Shown here: piece by piece, positions 1 through 8,911 of the stretch
Position numbering within the stretch: the stretch's first letter is position 1
Layout: the number at the start of each line of letters is the position of its first letter
Source: an uncultured Blastocatellia bacterium
GTDB lineage: Bacteria; Acidobacteriota; Blastocatellia; Chloracidobacteriales; Chloracidobacteriaceae
Assembly (NCBI GenBank): GCA_937934745.1
Contig: CALGZC010000048.1
Coordinates: 1 to 34,452, forward strand
Direction: 5' to 3'
Length of the DNA: 34,452 nt
The notes under the pieces: generated by a model
Told to the model about the DNA's origin: nothing
The model's input: only the letters and a program-made list of their open reading frames with translations
The model's database searches: none
Position numbers and translations under genes: made by a program

Positions 1-1
1 T

Positions 2-844
2 GCGCGCCTGCCCGAAACGTACCAGTGGCTCCTCGTGCCGCAGCAGGAGACGCCGCAGTCGCCGATCACCTTCGAGGCCATCCGTCTTTCGGGGAACGAG
101 CCGCTGGCCGTGCGCGCCGGCAAGAAACTCCGCAGCGATGACTTGCTGGTGACATCACTTGGCGCAACGATGCTCCGCCGGTATCTCGACCAGGTGCCGC
201 TCTGGCGCGGCAATCACGTCTCCGTGCGGCAACTGGTCGAGGACTTTGCAAGCTACCTGTACTTGCCGCGCCTTGCCGGCCCCGACGTGCTGGCGGAAGC
301 TATCAAAGACGGCGTCGCCCTCCTCTCCTGGGAAGCCGAAACCTTTGCCTATGCCGACAGCTATGATGAGGCGACGGGCCGGTATCGCGGTCTGCGCGGC
401 GGGCAGCATATCGCCCTCTCCGCCGACAGCGCCGGCCTGCTCGTCAAGCCGGACATCGCGCGCCGACAGATGGCGGAAGCCGAGACCGTCGTCACGGCGA
501 CTGCCTTATCGGCAACAGAGAGCTTCCCCGGCGCAGTCGTCGCCGATGACCATCGCGTGGTCACGCCGCAGAGCGTCACGGAGTTGCCTCCATCCCCGAC
601 TACAGCGCCGCCGCGCCGATTCTACGGCGTCGTCAAACTCAACCCGACCCGCGTCGGTCGGGATGCCGGACAGATTGCCGAAGAGGTCATTGCGCACCTG
701 GTTGGTCAGCTCGGCGCGACCGTGACGGTCACGCTCGACATCGAAGCCCAGCTTCCCAACGGGGCAAGCGAGCAGCTCGCGCGGATCGTGACCGAGAATT
801 GCCGAGCCCTTGGCTTTGAAAGCCACGGATTCGAGCAGGAGTAA
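2..844 (+). CDS. DUF499-family ATP-binding protein, C-terminal part (5' truncated by window edge)
   Basis: The reading frame is open from base 2, so only the last 280 residues are visible and the ATPase core lies outside the window. The visible part begins with RLPETYQWLLVP and continues with blocks such as VPLWRGNH, QLVEDFASYLYLPRL and FAYADSYDEATGRYRGLRGG. I recognise these as the conserved C-terminal region of large DUF499 (Swt1-like) ATPases. A proline-rich linker near window bases 580-615 leads to a final alpha/beta module (FYGVVKLNPTRVGRDAG to the end). DUF499 proteins are usually about 1000 residues and are often encoded beside DUF1156 DNA methyltransferases and helicases in defence islands; that context cannot be seen here. 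A GTG at base 35 is internal, not a start. The gene is convergent with pstB. Family assignment is fairly sure; a role in defence is inference. Confidence 0.8.
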   Translation, partial: ARLPETYQWLLVPQQETPQSPITFEAIRLSGNEPLAVRAGKKLRSDDLLVTSLGATMLRRYLDQVPLWRGNHVSVRQLVEDFASYLYLPRLAGPDVLAEAIKDGVALLSWEAETFAYADSYDEATGRYRGLRGGQHIALSADSAGLLVKPDIARRQMAEAETVVTATALSATESFPGAVVADDHRVVTPQSVTELPPSPTTAPPRRFYGVVKLNPTRVGRDAGQIAEEVIAHLVGQLGATVTVTLDIEAQLPNGASEQLARIVTENCRALGFESHGFEQE

Positions 845-891
845 TCGCTGACGGAAGCCGCTTCCCGAGCAGACACGGAGCGCAACCGCGA

Positions 892-907
892 GCCGGCGCG
901 CGCCGGC
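892..907. terminator. GC-rich palindrome between convergent genes
   Basis: A perfect 16-base palindrome, GCCGGCGCGCGCCGGC, lies in the 79-base gap between the convergent DUF499 and pstB genes. It can form a 6-bp stem with a GCGC loop on either strand. There is no T-tract, so its role as a bidirectional terminator is only suggested by its position. Confidence 0.3.
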
Positions 908-923
908 CCCAGGAAGACGCGCG

Positions 924-1742
924 TCAACCGAATCGCCCGGCGAGATAGTCTTCCGTCCGCTTTTGGGACGGCGCGTTGAACACCACTTCTGTCGGGCCGA
1001 ATTCCACCAGCTCGCCCAGATACATAAACGCCGTGAACTCGGCGACGCGCCCTGCCTGCTGCAAGTTGTGCGTCACGATGAGCGATGTCACCTGCGACTT
1101 AAGCCGTCCGATCAGCGCCTCGATGCTCGCCGTCGCCAGCGGATCAAGCGCCGAAGTCGGCTCATCGAAAAGCAACAGCTCCGGCTCGGTGGCAAGCGCC
1201 CGCGCAATGCACAGCCGCTGCTGCTGCCCGCCTGATAGCGCGTACGCCGAATCCCCCAGCCGATCCTTGACTTCGTCCCACAGCGCGGCATCCTGTAACG
1301 CGCGCTCGACCCGTTCCCTAATTTCGTTCTTGTCGCGCAGACCGCGCAGACGGAGCCCATAGGCAATGTTTTCAAAAACCGACTTCGGAAACGGGTTGGG
1401 CTTTTGAAACACCATGCCGATGCGCATCCGCGCGGCAATCGGGTCCGTTTCCGGCGCCAGCAGGTTGATGTTCTCAGGATAGAGTCGGATTTCGCCCGCG
1501 TACCGGTGATTAGGATAGAGGTCATGCATGCGGTTGAAGCAGCGCAGCAACGTGCTTTTCCCGCAACCGGAAGGCCCGATCAGCGCCGTCGCGCGATAGG
1601 CGTAAACCGGCAGGTTGACTTCGCGCAGCGCGGCCTTCTCGCCATAGAAAAAGCTCAGTCCGCGCGCTTCCGCCTTGAGCGTCTGGTGGTTGACGGCGCC
1701 GTTGGCGCTCTGCCCGTTTGATGGAACAACCGACTCAGTCAC
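924..1742 (-). CDS. pstB: Phosphate ABC transporter ATP-binding protein PstB
   Basis: This is the ATPase that drives high-affinity phosphate import, bound to the inner face of PstC-PstA. It has Walker [10 protein letters not shown] (residues 56-64), a PstB-type Q-loop region ([21 protein letters not shown]), the signature [16 protein letters not shown] and Walker [13 protein letters not shown], then the switch histidine in [10 protein letters not shown]. The FQKPNPFP block is characteristic of PstB rather than other ABC ATPases. Length is 272 residues, with a somewhat longer N-terminus than the usual 250-260. The start is a GTG at 1742; an internal start nearer residue 20 is possible. It is the last gene of the operon, 25 bases after pstA, and no phoU follows before the convergent DUF499 gene. 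Confidence 0.96.
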   Translation of the reverse strand: MTESVVPSNGQSANGAVNHQTLKAEARGLSFFYGEKAALREVNLPVYAYRATALIGPSGCGKSTLLRCFNRMHDLYPNHRYAGEIRLYPENINLLAPETDPIAARMRIGMVFQKPNPFPKSVFENIAYGLRLRGLRDKNEIRERVERALQDAALWDEVKDRLGDSAYALSGGQQQRLCIARALATEPELLLFDEPTSALDPLATASIEALIGRLKSQVTSLIVTHNLQQAGRVAEFTAFMYLGELVEFGPTEVVFNAPSQKRTEDYLAGRFG

Positions 1743-1767
1743 GGTGGATCCCCCTGCTACCGCTTGT

Positions 1768-2688
1768 TCACTGCCACTGCTGACGACGCCGCAGCCGGTA
1801 GCGCAGCCAGGCCGCCACCCCGTTCATGACTGCCGTCAGCGCCGTCAGCGTCAGCGCCGCCGCGGCCGCATTCGCGCGGAAGTCAGCGTTAGGGCGCGAA
1901 GTCCAGTCAAAGGTCACAATGGGCAGCGCCGTAAAGGGCGACCAAACCCAATCGAACGACAGAAAGGGGAAGTCGGCCGACAGCGGGGCCGGCGGCAGAA
2001 AGGCGATGAACGTCACCGCCCCAATGGTCACAATCGGCGCGGTTTCTCCGATTGCCCGCGACAAGCCGAGAATGACGCCGGTGAGCGTCCCCGGCAGCGC
2101 CGCCGGCAACACCTGGCCCCACACGGTTTGCCAGCGCGTCGCCCCGACGGCGTATGAAGCTTCGCGAATGGCGTTCGGAACTGTCCGAATCGCCTCCCGC
2201 GTCGCTACGATGACAATCGGCAAGATCAACAGCCCCAGGGTGAGTCCGGCAGTCAAAACGCTTGCTCCAAACCCCAGGAGGCGCGCGAAGAGGCCCAGCG
2301 CCAGCAGCCCGTACACAATCGAAGGCACGCCCGCCAAGTTGACGATGTTGATTTCGATCAGCGTCGTAAGGCGATTAGGACGGGCATATTCTTCAAGGTA
2401 AATCCCGGCCGCGATCCCCAGCGGCACGGCAACGGCGGCCGTGACCGTCATGACGACAAATGTTCCAACCCAAGCGGCCAAAATGCCGGCCCGCGCGGCA
2501 TGGCGCGAGGCGAAGGTCAGGAAAAAATCCAGCTGCAAGCGCTCCCAGCCCGCCTGGAACAAGCCGGCAAACAGCCCGACGAACACCGCTGCCAACGAGG
2601 TTAGCAGCAGCCAGGCAAGCAGCAGAAAGCCGCGCTCAAGCTGTTTTGCGCGTCGGATGCGCAGCGCAAGCTGGCTTTGGTCAGTCAT
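1768..2688 (-). CDS. pstA: Phosphate ABC transporter permease PstA
   Basis: One of the two membrane subunits of the phosphate importer. The protein has 306 residues with about six predicted membrane segments; the first is [19 protein letters not shown]. The conserved permease coupling block is present: [21 protein letters not shown], followed by [13 protein letters not shown], the EAA-type loop that contacts PstB. The frame is open far upstream to 3534, but that extension only shadows pstC. The start at 2688 is chosen because its ATG overlaps the pstC stop in an ATGA arrangement, which is typical of translational coupling. It lies between pstC and pstB in transcription order. Confidence 0.95.
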   Translation of the reverse strand: MTDQSQLALRIRRAKQLERGFLLLAWLLLTSLAAVFVGLFAGLFQAGWERLQLDFFLTFASRHAARAGILAAWVGTFVVMTVTAAVAVPLGIAAGIYLEEYARPNRLTTLIEINIVNLAGVPSIVYGLLALGLFARLLGFGASVLTAGLTLGLLILPIVIVATREAIRTVPNAIREASYAVGATRWQTVWGQVLPAALPGTLTGVILGLSRAIGETAPIVTIGAVTFIAFLPPAPLSADFPFLSFDWVWSPFTALPIVTFDWTSRPNADFRANAAAAALTLTALTAVMNGVAAWLRYRLRRRQQWQ

Positions 2689-3599
2689 GGCGTATGGAGG
2701 CGCTGGCGGCGGCGAATCCAGTCGGCTGCCAGATTGAATGCCAGGGTTAGCAAGAACAGCACCAGCGCCGCCGCGAAAATCGTCCGGTAACTTAGACTCC
2801 CGTGGGGCACATCGCCCTTCGCCACCTGGACGATGTAGGTCGTGATCGTCGCCGCCGGCTCGAAGGGATTGAACGTCAGGCGCGGCTGCTGCCCAGCGGC
2901 CACGGCCACGATCATCGTTTCGCCGATGGCGCGGGAAACGCCGAGCACGTATGCCGCCGCGACGCCTGAAAACGCCGCCGGAAAGACGACCTGCCAGGCG
3001 GCTTGCAGGCGCGTCGCGCCCAGGGCGTAGGCGCCCTCGCGCAAGCTCATCGGCACTGCCCGCAGCGCGTCCTCGCTCAGCGAGGCGACGTAGGGAATGA
3101 TCATCACGCCCATGACGAGGCCGGCCGAAAGCAGGTTGAAGCCGGGCAGCGCCGGCCACGCCTTCTGGAGCAATGGCGTCACCGTGTAAAGCGCAAAGTA
3201 CCCCAAGACAACGGTCGGCACGCTGGCCAGGAGCTCTAGCGCCGGCTTGACGCTTTCGCGCAGGCGGTCGGCGGCAAACTCTGACAGGTAGAGGGCTAGC
3301 ACAGTGCCGCAGGGGATGGCCACGGCCACGGCCACGCCGGAACTGGTGACGGTGCCCGCCAGTAGCACGCCGATGCCAAAGCGCGGGTCGGCAAACAGAG
3401 GCGTCCACTGGGTGTCCGTCAGAAAGCGCCACAGCGACACCGACCGGAAAAACGGCAGCGATTCGCCAATCAGCACAGCGGCAATGCTCAGGGTCGTCAG
3501 AACGGCCACCAGCGCCGCCGCGGCCAGCGCCCACTCAATGACGCTTTCCCGCCAACGCAACCGGCGCCTTAGAGTTGGCCGTATTGTTGTCGGTGTCAT
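2685..3599 (-). CDS. pstC: Phosphate ABC transporter permease PstC
   Basis: Partner membrane subunit of PstA. It has 304 residues and a short basic N-terminus (RPTLRRRLRWRE), followed by a first membrane helix and about five more. The phosphate-permease blocks ASVPTVVLGYFALY, EGAYALGATRLQAAWQVVFPA and GVSRAIGETMIV are all present. The ATG at 3599 lies 24 bases after the pstS stop, and the stop overlaps the pstA start by four bases, so pstS, pstC and pstA are very probably co-transcribed. Confidence 0.95.
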   Translation of the reverse strand: MTPTTIRPTLRRRLRWRESVIEWALAAAALVAVLTTLSIAAVLIGESLPFFRSVSLWRFLTDTQWTPLFADPRFGIGVLLAGTVTSSGVAVAVAIPCGTVLALYLSEFAADRLRESVKPALELLASVPTVVLGYFALYTVTPLLQKAWPALPGFNLLSAGLVMGVMIIPYVASLSEDALRAVPMSLREGAYALGATRLQAAWQVVFPAAFSGVAAAYVLGVSRAIGETMIVAVAAGQQPRLTFNPFEPAATITTYIVQVAKGDVPHGSLSYRTIFAAALVLFLLTLAFNLAADWIRRRQRLHTP

Positions 3600-3623
3600 T
3601 GCGCAGCCTCCACGGTGCGCGCC

Positions 3624-4625
3624 CTACAGGGCGGCCGGCAGGTTCAACAAATCGCTCAGAGAAACGGCCACTGCCGGGCGGCCGTGGAAAATCGTGCCGA
3701 CGCGCCGATTGTTCAAATGCCCGCGGATGGCGGCATAGGCTTCTGGTGGAAGCGGCACGCAGTGTACCTCATCGGCAAGTCGCCCGCCCTGCTCCAGCCA
3801 AAAATGAACAAAGTCCGCGACTTCTGGGCGCGCCAGGGCCTGCGCGTTGACATAGATGAACAACGGGCGCGCCAGCGGCGCATACTCGCCGGAAAGGATG
3901 GTCTCGACCGTCGGCGTCACCGGCGGCTGACCGGCAGCGCGGGCAATCGGCACAGCGCGGAGCTTGTCCCGGTTTTCATAGTAGATGTCAAAGCCGAAGT
4001 AACCCAGGGCGTTCGGGTCGCCGGCAATGCCCTGCACGAGAATGTTGTCGTCCTCAGACGCCATGTAGTCGCCCCGGCTGGCCCGCGCTTTGCCGTTGAC
4101 GACTTCGGTAAAGTAATCGAACGTGCCGGAGTCGGTGCCGGCGCCATACAGGTTGAGCGGCCGGTCGCCCCACGCCGGGTTGATGCGCGACCAGCGCCGA
4201 ATGACGCCCTGCGCTTCCGGCGCCCATATGCGCCGCAACTCATCCAGCGTCATCGCGGCAACCTGCGTGTTCTGCGGATGCGTCACGACCACGATGGCGT
4301 CCATGGCGACCGGCAGCTCGTAGTAGGCCAGCCCGGCCTGGCGACAAGCTTCGCGCTCGGAAGCCGCGATGGGGCGCGAGGCCGTCGCGATGTCGGTCTC
4401 GCCGCGACAGAATTTTTTCATGCCGCCGCCCGTTCCGGAAACGCCGATGGTGACGCGCACGCCCGGATGCTGAAGCTGGAATTCCTCGGCAACGGCTTCC
4501 GCCAAGGGGTACACCGTGCTCGATCCGTCCACCCTGATAACGGGATAACCGCTTCCCGCCGGCGCACAGTAGGGCCCCAGCGCAGTCAAGATCACCAACC
4601 CAAGAACAAATAGGTTCTTGACCAT
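3624..4625 (-). CDS. pstS: Periplasmic phosphate-binding protein PstS
   Basis: This is the secreted receptor that captures phosphate for PstC-PstA-PstB. A signal sequence (MVKNLFVLGLVILTALG) is followed by the family blocks IRVDGSSTVYPLAEAVAEEF, GVSGTGGGMKKFCRGETDIATASRPI and AGTDSGTFDYF. These supply the Ser/Thr and Asp/Arg contacts to phosphate in PstS/SphX-type proteins. The Cys near residue 20 sits in LGPYC, which is not a good lipobox, so it may be free periplasmic rather than a lipoprotein. The length of 333 residues is normal. A GAGG ribosome-binding site lies about 9 bases upstream of the ATG at 4625. It is the first gene of the operon. I did not find a convincing Pho box upstream. 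Confidence 0.95.
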   Translation of the reverse strand: MVKNLFVLGLVILTALGPYCAPAGSGYPVIRVDGSSTVYPLAEAVAEEFQLQHPGVRVTIGVSGTGGGMKKFCRGETDIATASRPIAASEREACRQAGLAYYELPVAMDAIVVVTHPQNTQVAAMTLDELRRIWAPEAQGVIRRWSRINPAWGDRPLNLYGAGTDSGTFDYFTEVVNGKARASRGDYMASEDDNILVQGIAGDPNALGYFGFDIYYENRDKLRAVPIARAAGQPPVTPTVETILSGEYAPLARPLFIYVNAQALARPEVADFVHFWLEQGGRLADEVHCVPLPPEAYAAIRGHLNNRRVGTIFHGRPAVAVSLSDLLNLPAAL

Positions 4626-5078
4626 CGTAGGTTTACCTCAGGCGGCACAATGTGCCACAGCCGAGGATGCTTAAATGTTACGCGGGTTTTTCAATGGTGT
4701 GACATAACTGCCGACCGGTATGGGCAATGCACGCTACCGTGCAGTTGTCTGAGGCTCTGATCACCGCGCCACTGCCCACCGGGCGAATAGGGCATCGGCA
4801 GAGCTTGCCTGTCAGGTGCTTCCGGGCGCGGATGCGAGTCAACCGGGGAATCTCTGAATCAGGCCGGCGCAACCTGTCAAAACGACGCCAATCGGAGGGC
4901 CTGGCAGAGAAATCCATCTGAACACGCCGATTCGGGCAGGATCACCGCAGCCTATGCCGTCGGCGGCGTGCGAACCCAAACCCGCGCGTCCGCCTGCTTG
5001 GCCCGTCCCCGCTCACTCGCGCTGCGCCGCCTTCACTCAGCGCAGCGGGAGATTCTGCCACTCGACCTTGGCGAAACC
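4626..5078. other. Intergenic region upstream of pstS, no gene recognised
   Basis: These 453 bases should contain the pstS promoter. Short open frames exist on both strands (4678-4917 minus, 4727-4921 plus), but they overlap each other, are rich in Arg and Cys and have no ribosome-binding site, so I do not call them. The minus strand near 4670-4710 is locally AT-rich and includes a TGTCAC hexamer that faintly recalls half of a Pho box; this is too weak to claim. Confidence 0.5.
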
Positions 5079-5282
5079 TCAAGCCGAGCGCGTTGGCTCG
5101 GCGTCAGAAACGGGCGGTTGACGGACTGAGGCCGCGTACAGTCCCCCCGACAACACTCCCAAGGCCACCCCAGCCAATGCCACAGCCACCTGCCACCCGC
5201 CTGACAGTAACGATAGCGACAGGGCAGTCGCCGCCAAGCACCCCATCAGGCACATGAAACCCCATCCCTCTAGTCGAGCCAT
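5079..5282 (-). CDS. Small membrane protein of unknown function
   Basis: A 67-residue protein with two likely membrane helices: roughly residues 8-25 (GFMCLMGCLAATALSLSL) and 30-51 (WQVAVALAGVALGVLSGGLYAA). A short hydrophilic tail contains SDAEPTRSA. The gene looks real because a strong ribosome-binding site, GGGAGG, sits about 8 bases upstream of the ATG at 5282. I do not recognise the family. It lies 204 bases downstream of the S41 protease gene on the same strand and could be co-transcribed with it. Confidence 0.6.
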   Translation of the reverse strand: MARLEGWGFMCLMGCLAATALSLSLLSGGWQVAVALAGVALGVLSGGLYAASVRQPPVSDAEPTRSA

Positions 5283-5486
5283 GATGAGACCTCCCTTGAC
5301 AGCTTCAACGATAACAATTTCATACAGTCACTCACTGCATCATATGTCCCCTCCCGCGAGCAAGTTGCGCGACGGGTCTTGCCCCTGCCGCCTATCTTCG
5401 GCTAAGGCTTATCCGGCTCAGGCCAGCGTCGGCCCGGTATGATCTCGGGCAGCCATGAGTCTGGCGACAGATGCACAATGGCTTCT

Positions 5487-6770
5487 TCAATCCTCGCGCT
5501 TGGCGGCGCCCGCGCCTGGCGGCTGCCGCGTCAGGCGCTCCAGGGCCTGCTGAAGGTCAACGTCCGCATTCCGCCGGATGTCCTGGAGGGTCAGGTTGAT
5601 CGGGATGTCGGGCGTGACGCCCCGCCCTTCGAGCCGCGCGCCGCGGGCCGTGCGATAGTCGCGGATGCTAATTTGCAGCTTGCCCCCATCGGGAAGCGGA
5701 TCCTGGATGCTGGCGAGGACGGCCCCGGAAGTCTGGCGCCCGATGACTATGCCGCGCCGCGTATCCTGAATTGCGGCGGCGAAAATTTCAGCGGCGCTCG
5801 CCGAGTTTTCATCCGTGAGAACCGCCACCGGCCCGACAAAAGCGCGCCAGTTGCCGCTGACGCGCATGCGCAGCGGCTTTTGGTTACGCTGGATGAACTC
5901 GCCAAAGACGATATCCTGCCGATAGATGAGCCGCATGCAATCCGCGAGCGTGTCGAGCAAGCCGCCGGTATTGTCGCGCAGATCGAAAATAATCCCCTTG
6001 GCTTGCGGGTGGGCCTGAATTTGCTCTTCCAGCCAATCGGCGGTTTTGGGGGCGAATTCGCTGAAGCGAATGTAAAGCGCGCCTTCCGGGAAAAGTTGCG
6101 CGCGTTGCTCCGGCGTGGTGGCGAAGGGGCGACAGATGACTTCGACGCGCTTGGCGTGATCGTTTGAGTCGAGCAGCTTGAGCCGCGCGGATTGCCCGGC
6201 CTTGAAGCTTTGCCCGGCTTTGAACCCATCGAAGGGGTGGCCATCCAGCTCGACGATGAGCCACCCCGGGCGAATCCCAGCTTCCTGGGCCGCCGAGCCG
6301 CCGAGCACGCGCGTGATGCCCACTGGCCTTCGACTTTGCGCAACTGAATGCCGAGACCAACCCGCGCGCCCTGTTTTTGCCTCGCGCGCCCGCGTCGGGG
6401 AAATGGCAAAAGTGTGCTGATCCTGCAAGCTGCCAAGCAACTGGTTGATCACCCCGTAGAGCGTGGACTCGTCCGCGGCCTCCGGCGCCGCGCCCCGAAA
6501 CTGCCCGGTCAGCTTCACCCATTTCGCGCCGCGCAGCTTTGGGTCATAATATTTGCGCTCGACCAGCCGACACACCGTATCGAAAACCTGCGCGTTGCGC
6601 GCCGGTCTCCACCGCCGGGCGCGTTTTGCGGGTTCCGACGGATGCGCCGGCTGCGCGGGGCCGTCAACCGGGAACAGCGCAAGCATCGCGCCGGATGACC
6701 GGCGCCCGTGCTGGCGGGAGTTTCGGCGCGGCCGGAACTGCAGCGACATAGCGGCGGATGGAAAAGGCAT
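5487..6770 (-). CDS. S41-family (C-terminal processing type) peptidase with PDZ domain; local compensated frameshift
   Basis: The protein has an N-terminal helical part (NAQVFDTVCRLVERKYYDPKL), a PDZ domain (ITRVLGGSAAQEAGIRPGWLIVELDG) and a C-terminal S41 core with GIIFDLRDNTGGLL and DENSASAAEIFAAAI, which carries the catalytic serine. The usual CtpA lysine context (FGKGS) is replaced by TSGAVLAS, as in some tricorn/IRBP-like S41 members. Between about 6376 and 6319 the best S41-like reading (VGLGIQLRKVEGQW) is in a neighbouring frame, so the raw sequence appears to carry one extra base near a five-A run (minus strand) and one missing base near 6319. The N-terminus is Arg-rich with no signal peptide. 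The start is uncertain: the frame stays open to 6869, and ATGs lie at 6770, 6749 and 6686. Family assignment is sure; start and integrity are not. Confidence 0.75.
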   Translation of the reverse strand: MPFPSAAMSLQFRPRRNSRQHGRRSSGAMLALFPVDGPAQPAHPSEPAKRARRWRPARNAQVFDTVCRLVERKYYDPKLRGAKWVKLTGQFRGAAPEAADESTLYGVINQLLGSLQDQHTFAISPTRAREAKTGRAGWSRHSVAQSRRPVGITRVLGGSAAQEAGIRPGWLIVELDGHPFDGFKAGQSFKAGQSARLKLLDSNDHAKRVEVICRPFATTPEQRAQLFPEGALYIRFSEFAPKTADWLEEQIQAHPQAKGIIFDLRDNTGGLLDTLADCMRLIYRQDIVFGEFIQRNQKPLRMRVSGNWRAFVGPVAVLTDENSASAAEIFAAAIQDTRRGIVIGRQTSGAVLASIQDPLPDGGKLQISIRDYRTARGARLEGRGVTPDIPINLTLQDIRRNADVDLQQALERLTRQPPGAGAAKRED

Positions 6771-6958
6771 AACTTCTAAAGCGCAGAGAGGGAAAGCCGT
6801 TCGACTGTTAGCCGGCTTGGTGCCAAACGCCGTTGGGCAGGCTTCTGCGCCGCGACCGGACGGGGCCACTTGGCTACCTAAAACGGGATTCCTGTTGCCG
6901 TCATTGCCGGTCGAGGCAATGGTGTGTGGGTGTGGTCAGGAAGCGCGGCTGCTGTGGC

Positions 6959-8911
6959 TTACCCAGCAGCCACTGTTGCTTCCCATTCAGTGTAGAGCTG
7001 CTCGAGCTGCTGCGTCAGGGTTTGGTACTGTTGGTAGTGTGCCGTATAACGCGCCGGATCACCGGCTACCTCTGGGGTGGCCATCGCCGCCGACACGGCG
7101 GCTAAGTCCGACTCAACGCGGGTAATGTCCGACTCAATGGTGGCCACCGGACGAACCTTTCCCCGACCCGGCTTCTTCGGTTTGAACTGTGAGGCGGCCG
7201 GCAGGTGAGAAAGGGCAGGCAGGGAAGTCTGGCCGGGTGGCGGGTTGGATGCGGGTGGTGAATCTTGCTTCGCGCGCCGGGCCGCTTCACGCTGCTCGGC
7301 CTGCCGGATTTCCCACAGCTCACTGTAACTACCGTCAAAGTCACGGCTGCTGCCGGGTTCAAGCCACAGCAGCCGCGTGGCAACATTGTCGAGAAAATAG
7401 CGGTCGTGCGACACGATAAGGCAGGTGCCCGGGTATTGCACCAGCGCCATTTCCAGCGCCTCACATGAGGGAATGTCAAGGTGGTTGGTCGGTTCGTCCA
7501 GAATGAGTGTATTTGACCGGCTGTAGATGAGCTTCGCCAGGGCTAACCGTCCCCGCTCGCCGCCCGACAGTACGGCAATGCGTTTGAAGACGTCATCGCC
7601 GGTAAAGAGAAAGCGCGCAAGAAATGACCGCAGCTCATACTCAGTCGCCGATGGATTGAGGCTTTGCATCTCTGCGAAAATCGAGTTGTCCAGCGTCAGC
7701 GATTCAAGCCGTTGATCGTAGTAGGCGGTTTTGACGCCATGGCCCCAGCGGAGTTCACCTGTCACGGGTGGAATGACACCCAGCAGCGTCTTGAGGAGCG
7801 TTGTTTTGCCCGCCCCGTTCGGTCCGACAATGCCGAGTTTCTCGCCCCGCCGCACCACCAGGTTGAACGGTCCTGCCACCGCTTTGCCGTTGTAGCCCAC
7901 CCGTAGATTGTCCAGCGTCAACACCCACTCGCCTGAACGTGGAACATGTTTCAGGGAGAAGTTTCCCTGCGGGGCATCCACCGTGGCAGCTTCCAGCCGT
8001 TCCATGCGCGCCAATAGGTTACGCCGTGACTTAGCCTGTTTGGTTTTTTGCCCGGCAATGTTGCGGCGGATGAACTCTTCTTGGCGCGCGATCTCTTCCT
8101 GCTGTTTTTCGTAGTGCCGCTGCTGCATTTCACGCAGCGCATCGCGTTTAGCGACGTACTCTGTGAAGCCGCCCGTGTACGACGTCGTTTTTCCTCGGTC
8201 GAGTTCAATCGTGCGTGTCGTGACCCGGTCGAGGAAAAAGCGGTCATGGGAAATGACGACATAGGCCGCTTCATAGCCGAGCAGAAATTCTTCCAGCCAC
8301 TCAATGGCGCGTAAGTCGAGGTGATTGGTCGGCTCGTCAAGGAGTAGGAGGTCGGGTTGCCGCAGCAAGAGCATCGCAAGGTGCAACCGTCCCTGCTGAC
8401 CCCCACTGAGAGAGACTGCCGGTTTGGCGAAATCGTCCCGGCTAAAACCAAGACCGAACAGGACTTCTTCGGTGCGTGCCGGATAGGTAAAACCGCCCTG
8501 CGCTTCAAAGCGATGTTGCAGTTCGCTATAGCGTTCGAGCGTTCGCGCCAAATCTTCGGCGTTGCGTCCCGCTTCTGCCATGGCCTGCTCAAGTTGGCGC
8601 ATCTCGCGCTCCATCGCCTGGAGTGCTGCGAAGACGCTCAGCGCCGCATCCAGTGTCGTCACATCTGGCGGAAAATGTGGGTGTTGCTCGAGCAGTCCAA
8701 GCGACAAGTTGTTGAGGCGCACAATCCGCCCCCGGTCGGGTTGATCGAGTCCGCACAACAGGCGAAACAAGGTGGATTTGCCCGCACCGTTGCGCCCTAC
8801 CAAACCGATGTGCTCACCGGCATTCACCTGACAGGTCACACCCCGCAGGATGTCGTGACCGCCGTAGCTTTTGTGTACATCTTCAAAGCGGAACAGCATG
8901 GTGGTCACCAT
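6959..8911 (-). CDS. ABC-F family ATPase (Uup/EttA/YdiF-like)
   Basis: This is a soluble protein with two ABC cassettes and no membrane segments. Cassette 1 has Walker A GRNGAGKST (residues 39-47), LSGGQQGRL and LLLLDEPTNHLD. Cassette 2 has GPNGAGKTT, LSGGERGRLALAKL and LILDEPTNHLD. Between them is the charged ABC-F linker (YEKQQEEIARQEEFIRRN and following residues), which in this family reaches the ribosomal P-site region. The C-terminus, after a basic Pro-rich stretch (KPKKPGRGKVRP), is a coiled coil like that of Uup or YdiF. Members act on ribosomes or ribosome assembly and some give antibiotic resistance; which role applies here cannot be read. Length is 650 residues. The ATG at 8911 is used; the ATG at 8899 (MLFRFEDVHKSYG) is equally plausible. 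Confidence 0.93.
   Translation of the reverse strand: MVTTMLFRFEDVHKSYGGHDILRGVTCQVNAGEHIGLVGRNGAGKSTLFRLLCGLDQPDRGRIVRLNNLSLGLLEQHPHFPPDVTTLDAALSVFAALQAMEREMRQLEQAMAEAGRNAEDLARTLERYSELQHRFEAQGGFTYPARTEEVLFGLGFSRDDFAKPAVSLSGGQQGRLHLAMLLLRQPDLLLLDEPTNHLDLRAIEWLEEFLLGYEAAYVVISHDRFFLDRVTTRTIELDRGKTTSYTGGFTEYVAKRDALREMQQRHYEKQQEEIARQEEFIRRNIAGQKTKQAKSRRNLLARMERLEAATVDAPQGNFSLKHVPRSGEWVLTLDNLRVGYNGKAVAGPFNLVVRRGEKLGIVGPNGAGKTTLLKTLLGVIPPVTGELRWGHGVKTAYYDQRLESLTLDNSIFAEMQSLNPSATEYELRSFLARFLFTGDDVFKRIAVLSGGERGRLALAKLIYSRSNTLILDEPTNHLDIPSCEALEMALVQYPGTCLIVSHDRYFLDNVATRLLWLEPGSSRDFDGSYSELWEIRQAEQREAARRAKQDSPPASNPPPGQTSLPALSHLPAASQFKPKKPGRGKVRPVATIESDITRVESDLAAVSAAMATPEVAGDPARYTAHYQQYQTLTQQLEQLYTEWEATVAAG

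Noticed and set aside
2689-3534. Long upstream extension of the pstA frame (to 588 residues)
   Set aside because: It runs antisense-frame through pstC, is Arg/Gly-rich and lacks permease features; the pstA start at 2688 overlaps the pstC stop as expected for coupled genes.
3615-4613. 332-residue plus-strand frame opposite pstS
   Set aside because: It is Arg/His-rich shadow sequence complementary to a well-conserved pstS gene.
4670-4710. Pho box upstream of pstS
   Set aside because: Only one loose half-site resemblance (TGTCAC) is present, without the expected second half at the right spacing.
5439-6167. 242-residue plus-strand frame opposite the S41 peptidase
   Set aside because: It is a shadow of the conserved S41 core and has no family motifs of its own.
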